Below are positions 1-20,283 of a stretch of DNA of 20,283 nt, in pieces. The position numbers were made by a program, and so were the translations under genes. Location: assembly GCA_037447605.1 (NCBI GenBank), contig CM074804.1, positions 8,231,913 through 8,252,195 on the forward strand, read 5' to 3'. Source of the stretch: Zygnema circumcarinatum (Eukaryota > Streptophyta > Zygnematophyceae > Zygnematales > Zygnemataceae). Each line of letters starts with the position of its first letter. The first letter of the stretch is position 1. The notes below the pieces were generated by a model. That model worked only from the letters and a program-made list of their open reading frames with translations, was not told the origin of the DNA and made no database searches.

Positions 1-38
1 GGAGGGAGGAGGGAGGAGGGAGGAGGGAGGAGGGAGGA
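1..38. repeat. GGAGGGA tandem repeat
   Basis: Five perfect 7-bp copies plus a degenerate sixth lie at the very start of the window. The array may continue to the left of it. Confidence 0.9.
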
Positions 39-257
39 TGGGTAAGGGGAATGGGGGAGATGGGAATGGGGAGGATGTTGGAGAGGAGCACGACCAGGAG
101 GAAGAGGAAGAGAAGAGAGCTGAAGGGTGGAGTTGAGGGACACATTAATCTCATGAGCAAGCTCTCGTGTCAGCTTTGAGAAGCAAAGAAGTGCGTAATG
201 TTGCATATACAGCTAAACCCACAAGCCAATCAGCTAGAGTTGTGCAAGTAACCCTAC
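1..257. other. Purine-rich edge and presumed intron of the zinc-site gene
   Basis: No coding exon is visible on either strand. Positions 1-38 are a 7-bp tandem array (GGAGGGA, about five copies) that grades into further G/A-rich sequence to about 120. The rest is mixed sequence immediately downstream of the 258 donor on the minus strand, so it is best read as intron. The G-runs could form quadruplexes on the plus strand. Confidence 0.5.
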
Positions 258-780
258 CTCCATAGTGCGCAGGGTGGTAGCCGCAGGCTGCTTCGTGATT
301 GGTGGTGGGGTCAAAGGGTTTCCGGCACTGTTTGCAAGTCTTCACTTCCGCAGAAATTGCAGCATTCGGTCGCCTCCCTCCACTCCTTTGCGAGACAAAG
401 CGCAGTGCATGTGGTGCTGCAAAAAAAAAAAAAAAAAACAGAAGATTAAAAAAGATTTAAACTACTAAACTATTTAAACTAGTGCAATGGTCTCCCACAC
501 TCTCACTCTCTCGCGCTCTCTCTCTCTCTCTTCTCTCTCACACTGTTTATCTCTCTCTCTGTGTTCCCCCGTCCACTACCTCCCCCTCCCGGTCTCTCTT
601 TTACTCTCCTGTTCCCTCCTCTCCCTCCCTAGCCCACCTATTTCCCTCCTCACACCCATTCGTCGTCCTCTCGATAAAGTAAACGTGCCTGTGAGACGCA
701 CCCTCTGCACGGAAACCAAGGCGGCGAGCTCCCATCAGACGCCATGGCGGCAGAGTCGAGCTCCCGAGGAGCGCATCCAT
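258..780 (-). CDS. 5' part of a putative organelle-targeted CxxC/CxxH zinc-site protein (2 exons, partial)
   Basis: Proposed exons are 702-780 and 258-416 on the minus strand, giving 79 residues plus one base. The ATG at 780 is the first Met after an in-frame TGA 27 nt upstream. Exon 1 ends GAGG before a GTGCGT donor. Exon 2 follows an 18-T tract and GCAG acceptor, and it ends at a GTAGGG donor. Both introns are phase 1 and the frame stays open. The first ~50 residues are rich in Arg, Ser, Ala and Leu with almost no acidic residues, like a plastid or mitochondrial transit peptide. Next comes KTCKQCRKPFDP, then ACGYHPAHYGG, so C54, C57, C71 and H74 form a CxxC-x13-CxxH pattern suited to one zinc ion. 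I recall this motif from small uncharacterised eukaryotic and plant proteins but cannot name the family firmly. Later exons are off the left edge, and 1-257 shows none. The gene lies in tandem downstream of PreP. The exon model is inferred without transcript support. Confidence 0.55.
417..701 (-). other. Intron 1 of the zinc-site gene, with CT/GA-rich stretch and T18 acceptor tract
   Basis: This interval is 285 nt and separates the two proposed exons. Plus-strand 490-660 is CT-rich, so the transcript there is GA-rich. Plus-strand A18 at 421-438 becomes a U18 pyrimidine tract directly before GCAG at the acceptor. That position argues for a splice signal rather than a retroposon poly(A) tail, and I see no target-site duplication. 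Confidence 0.5.
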
Positions 781-1859
781 GGCGAAATCTCGAAATCGCC
801 TTCTTCAGTAGCGGAGAAAAACTTCGCCTTTACCCTCTCTTTGCTGCCTGGGCGCTTAGGAGTCACGTCGTGTCACGTTGTGTCACGTCACGTCTCCTCT
901 GGGGCTCATCCGTGTATACAGCACTGGGGGCGTCGGCAGGTGCTCATAAGCAGCGAAAGGTTTAATGTTTGAGTTAATACTAAAAGAAAAGATAAGGGAG
1001 GATGTGGCAAAGAGATTAAAAGAGTTAGTTGCTTTTGCACTAGATTTAGATTAAACAGTTTTAAAGTTTAAAGTTAGGTTTAAAGTTCATTTTTAGTTCT
1101 GATGCAAGCATATATTTTGAGTTTTTTCCCCTTCTTTTGCCCTTTCGGCAGCCTCCATCCGATCGTATGATACAGGCTTCAGCTCCCCGAGTGGCCCCTC
1201 CTTTCATCGTGAGTCCAATGGCAACTCCGTTTCTTATAGAAATTCGATTGTAATAGGAGGTAACCGTGGGAGAGACTGTACAGAAAGGGAGCTTCAATAT
1301 AAGTAAAGGGATATAGAGTGGAGGTTTCCAGTTTGCACGCTTTCCTCACTTTCAAAATTTTTGAAGGCATTTTTTGAAGGTTTAAAACTTCAGAACTGAA
1401 GGAAAATAGAAGTAAGTTTTCTTCAGTGTAGATTGTTTCTGCTTGCTTCAACCGTTATAACTATCTGCATCCGTGTTCTGTGGTTGCGTAGAAATTATAA
1501 CAGTAGTACTAAAAGACATCTGTCAAAACTTGCCCAGAAAAATCGTCGACATATTACAGAAACTGATGATAGATGAAAACCAGCGTCACAAGCTTAAAAG
1601 AAATCTTGCCGCCTAAATCCTAAACCCTCAGAACGTGCGTGCTCTATGGCTGTACTTGGGTTTGATAATAACACTTGAAGCAGCTCCTTTAGAAACAGAC
1701 TATATGTACCGCCCTGCTCACTCCCCATCATCACTTTCCGAGTGCTTGAAAGTTCCATTATTGCCAATAATAACAAAAGGAAACTTCCCAGCAAGCAAGC
1801 ACACATGGAGGTGTATTGTCCGAGTCGTGCAGCTTCCACGCACTCATCTTTTAGTGCTT
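781..1859. other. Intergenic spacer: promoter side of the zinc-site gene and 3' flank of PreP
   Basis: This 1.08 kb lies between the zinc-site gene start and the PreP stop, which are in tandem on the minus strand. Positions 861-895 carry an ACGT-rich cluster. The remainder is A/T-rich with scattered short ORFs that lack recognisable domains. No AATAAA stands close to the PreP stop on the minus strand. The nearest similar hexamer is AATAAT at 1757-1762, about 100 nt past the stop, which is weak evidence for a poly(A) signal. No RNA gene or mobile element is recognised. Confidence 0.6.
861..895. promoter_or_regulatory. Cluster of CACGT/TGACGT cores upstream of the zinc-site gene
   Basis: Four ACGT cores occur in about 35 bp as a repeating TGTCACGT-like unit, 80-115 bp upstream of the ATG at 780. 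CACGT and TGACGT are binding cores of plant bZIP factors (ABRE and as-1 classes). The spacing from the start suits a proximal promoter. Regulation by any particular factor is inference. Confidence 0.4.
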
Positions 1860-11966
<10,107 letters not shown>

Positions 11967-12029
11967 AGCTTGAAGGGAGCCTCCTCAAATCCCTACTGGA
12001 ATCTTAAACCCTGTGAGCTCTTCCTGCAC

Positions 12030-12105
12030 ACCTGAACCCTGTCCCTAACCCAAATCCCAACCCGAACCCTAATCCTAACCCTAACTGTAACCCTAACTCT
12101 GTGTA
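12030..12105 (-). repeat. Degenerate telomere-like tract (CCCTAA on plus, TTAGGG on minus)
   Basis: Several CCCTAA and near-CCCTAA units are spaced 6-8 bp apart, 65-140 bp upstream of the PreP ATG, probably in its leader or core promoter. Plant telo-boxes (AAACCCTAA core) are known near the starts of housekeeping genes. Here the units lack the third A of the usual plant heptamer. Confidence 0.75.
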
Positions 12106-12265
12106 GAACGGGCGAGAGAGAGGCAAGAGCTTCAAACCTTCTCTTGGAAGAAGGAAGCCCTGTGCGAGCCAAAGAGGGGGGGGACCGTTTTATGGAGTTG
12201 GGGAGGAGGAGAGGGCCCTTCTCCATTGTAAACTTATGGGGGGCCATAATGCAATGGGAAATCGC

Positions 12266-12288
12266 CACGTGTCACAAGTGTACACGTG
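12266..12288. promoter_or_regulatory. Inverted pair of G-boxes
   Basis: CACGTG occurs at 12266-12271 and 12283-12288 within an inverted repeat: CACGTGT, a 9-nt spacer, then ACACGTG. It lies 300-320 bp upstream of the PreP start. G-boxes bind plant bZIP and bHLH factors. A paired, symmetric arrangement suggests cooperative binding, which is inference. Confidence 0.55.
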
Positions 12289-12359
12289 ACGCGTTTTCAT
12301 TGGTTTATGCTGGAGCATTGTGACTTTAACAGTGTGCTCGTGGAACTTTTAGAACGCTC

Positions 12360-12365
12360 CACGTG
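12360..12365. promoter_or_regulatory. Third G-box CACGTG
   Basis: A perfect CACGTG within CCACGTGG, about 72 bp from the inverted pair. Together they make three perfect G-boxes in 100 bp. Confidence 0.5.
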
Positions 12366-12739
12366 GCCTTCGCCTGCCCACAAAACATTTTTATCGGCCC
12401 GCTCGCATAGTGAGGACCCGAAGGGCGATTTATTTTAGATTGGGCAGACTTGAAAACGTCTTCTTGGTCAGTTAAAAAATTACAAATTTATCAAAAAGGG
12501 GGCCTCAACGGTCGATGACCTCCAATTTTTTTTTCTTTTTTCCACTAAAATTTGCTTTTTTCCTCAGCCCGAGGACACAGTTCCACCTTCATTGAATTCT
12601 TTTTTTTTTTGTTGGAGGAAGTTCACCCGCGTACTTCGACGTGCCAACCTGCCCGAAAAGGTTTGAATCGGACGGCTCCAGGACGTCCACGTCCTCTTCC
12701 CTGATTGGTCCATGTCCTCCAGCCTACGTGGCATAACCT

Positions 12740-12935
12740 GTACTGTACGGCGTTCTCAGGTCGAATTCTGTACCGTATGTACTTTTGTGTACGAAAATTT
12801 GGCCTTTTAGGTGAAAAGATTTTCATAAGGTACTGTACTATTCGTACATGACACAAGTACGGTCCCTCGACATTCGTACGACCTACCGTTTGAGTGGGTA
12901 CAGTACTGTATTGTACGAATTATACCGTACCGTAC
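12740..12935. promoter_or_regulatory. Dense GTAC cluster (15 sites in 196 bp)
   Basis: GTAC starts at 12740, 12745, 12770, 12779, 12789, 12830, 12835, 12844, 12857, 12876, 12898, 12903, 12913, 12927 and 12932. Under one occurrence is expected by chance. The cluster includes perfect palindromes at 12899-12910 and 12930-12937. GTAC is the core of the copper-response element bound by SBP-domain factors (CRR1 in Chlamydomonas, SPL7 in Arabidopsis). The cluster could equally be a decayed palindromic repeat or MITE remnant. Function is not established. Confidence 0.4.
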
Positions 12936-12954
12936 GGAAATGTTGATGTTGCGG

Positions 12955-13345
12955 TAGGGACTTCGGTAGGGAGGGAGTGAGACGAAGAGGGAGGAAAGGG
13001 GACGAAGGAGAGAGAGGAGGTGAGGGAATATTAGAGGACGAGGGCGGGAGAGAGTAGAGGAGGAGAGAAAGGAGAGGGAGAGGAAGGAGAGAGAGAGAGA
13101 AGAGAAGAGAGAAAGAGAGAGGAGAGAGAGAAGGGAGGGAAGAAGAGAGAAGTAGTGGAGGGAAGAGAAAGTTGCAGAGGAAAGGGCAGTGAGGGATGGA
13201 GAGAGACGCCATGAATCAGCGGGAAGGGGCCTGTGAGGGTGGATGAAGGAGGAGGAGAATCCACCTGATAGGCGGAGGCAAGCCGGGCCTTGTGTGAGAG
13301 AACTGAGAGGGAGAGAGGCGGGAGAGCCGGGGCCTAGACCTAGGA
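12955..13345. repeat. ECA3: GA-rich leader/promoter tract upstream of ECA3
   Basis: Almost entirely purine on the plus strand, with GAGA and GGAG runs, ending about 45 nt before the ECA3 ATG. It is probably in the 5' leader or core promoter; GAGA-type elements are common there in plants. The purine strand is the ECA3 sense strand. Confidence 0.7.
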
Positions 13346-13388
13346 GGAGAGGGAGAAGGAGGAGGAGCTGCTCCTGCTTGAGGGAGCC

Positions 13389-20283
<6,895 letters not shown>

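Larger units (their letters stand above)
11967..13388. promoter_or_regulatory. Divergent PreP/ECA3 intergenic region
   Basis: This 1.42 kb separates the two head-to-head start codons and must hold both promoters and leaders. From the PreP side it contains a telomere-like tract (12030-12105), three perfect G-boxes (12266-12365), T-rich runs (about 12520-12610), a dense GTAC cluster (12740-12935) and a purine-rich stretch (12955-13345) leading to the ECA3 start. No convincing TATA box was found at a sensible distance from either ATG. Short ORFs here have no recognisable domains. Confidence 0.7.

Noticed and set aside
421-438. Poly(A) tail of a SINE or processed pseudogene
   Set aside because: No target-site duplication or known element body was recognised upstream. 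The tract is better explained as a pyrimidine tract of a minus-strand acceptor.
744-965. Plus-strand ORF starting at a good ATG context (GCCATGGCGG)
   Set aside because: The ATG context is near-palindromic and arises from the minus-strand exon. No domain is visible, and the minus-strand model has splice and homology support.
12623-12856. Minus-strand 77-codon ORF in the divergent promoter
   Set aside because: It overlaps the GTAC-rich block, has no domain and is a length expected by chance.

Overview
This window comes from the nuclear genome of a green plant in the broad sense. It holds intron-rich GT-AG genes, very long microsatellites and no bacterial operon structure. The spliced proteins match plant families closely: organellar presequence protease PreP and the plant ECA3-type P-type ATPase. 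The lineage cannot be fixed from the sequence. The heavy simple-repeat load and short exons would suit a streptophyte alga or early land plant, but that is only a guess.

Layout. (1) 258-780, minus strand: the first two exons of a gene that runs off the left edge. It encodes a probable organelle-targeted small zinc-site protein with a CxxC...CxxH motif. (2) 781-1859: spacer with an ACGT-rich cluster just upstream of that gene and the PreP 3' flank. (3) 1860-11966, minus strand: a complete 19-exon PreP gene. The 19 exons sum to 3348 nt, which is 1115 residues plus a stop with every junction in phase. Intron 12 contains about 2.6 kb of almost uninterrupted (GA)n/(CT)n. (4) 11967-13388: a head-to-head intergenic region with a telomere-like tract, paired G-boxes, a dense GTAC cluster and a purine-rich leader. 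(5) 13389-19973, plus strand: exons 1-14 of an ECA3-type Ca2+/Mn2+-ATPase. They give 361 codons, from the start Met past the phosphorylated DKTGT motif. The rest lies beyond the right edge. Its introns carry an approximately 0.7 kb CCCCA-rich satellite, a hexamer array, a G16 run, (GA)n and a (TGACG)6 array that occupies the place of a polypyrimidine tract.

Functionally the genes are ordinary housekeeping genes. PreP degrades cleaved transit peptides in mitochondria and plastids. ECA3 loads Ca2+ and Mn2+ into endomembrane compartments. I see no evidence that they form one system beyond sharing a divergent promoter region. I found no mobile-element coding region, CRISPR, tRNA or rRNA. The unusual biology here lies in the repeats and splice-site architecture rather than in a new protein system.
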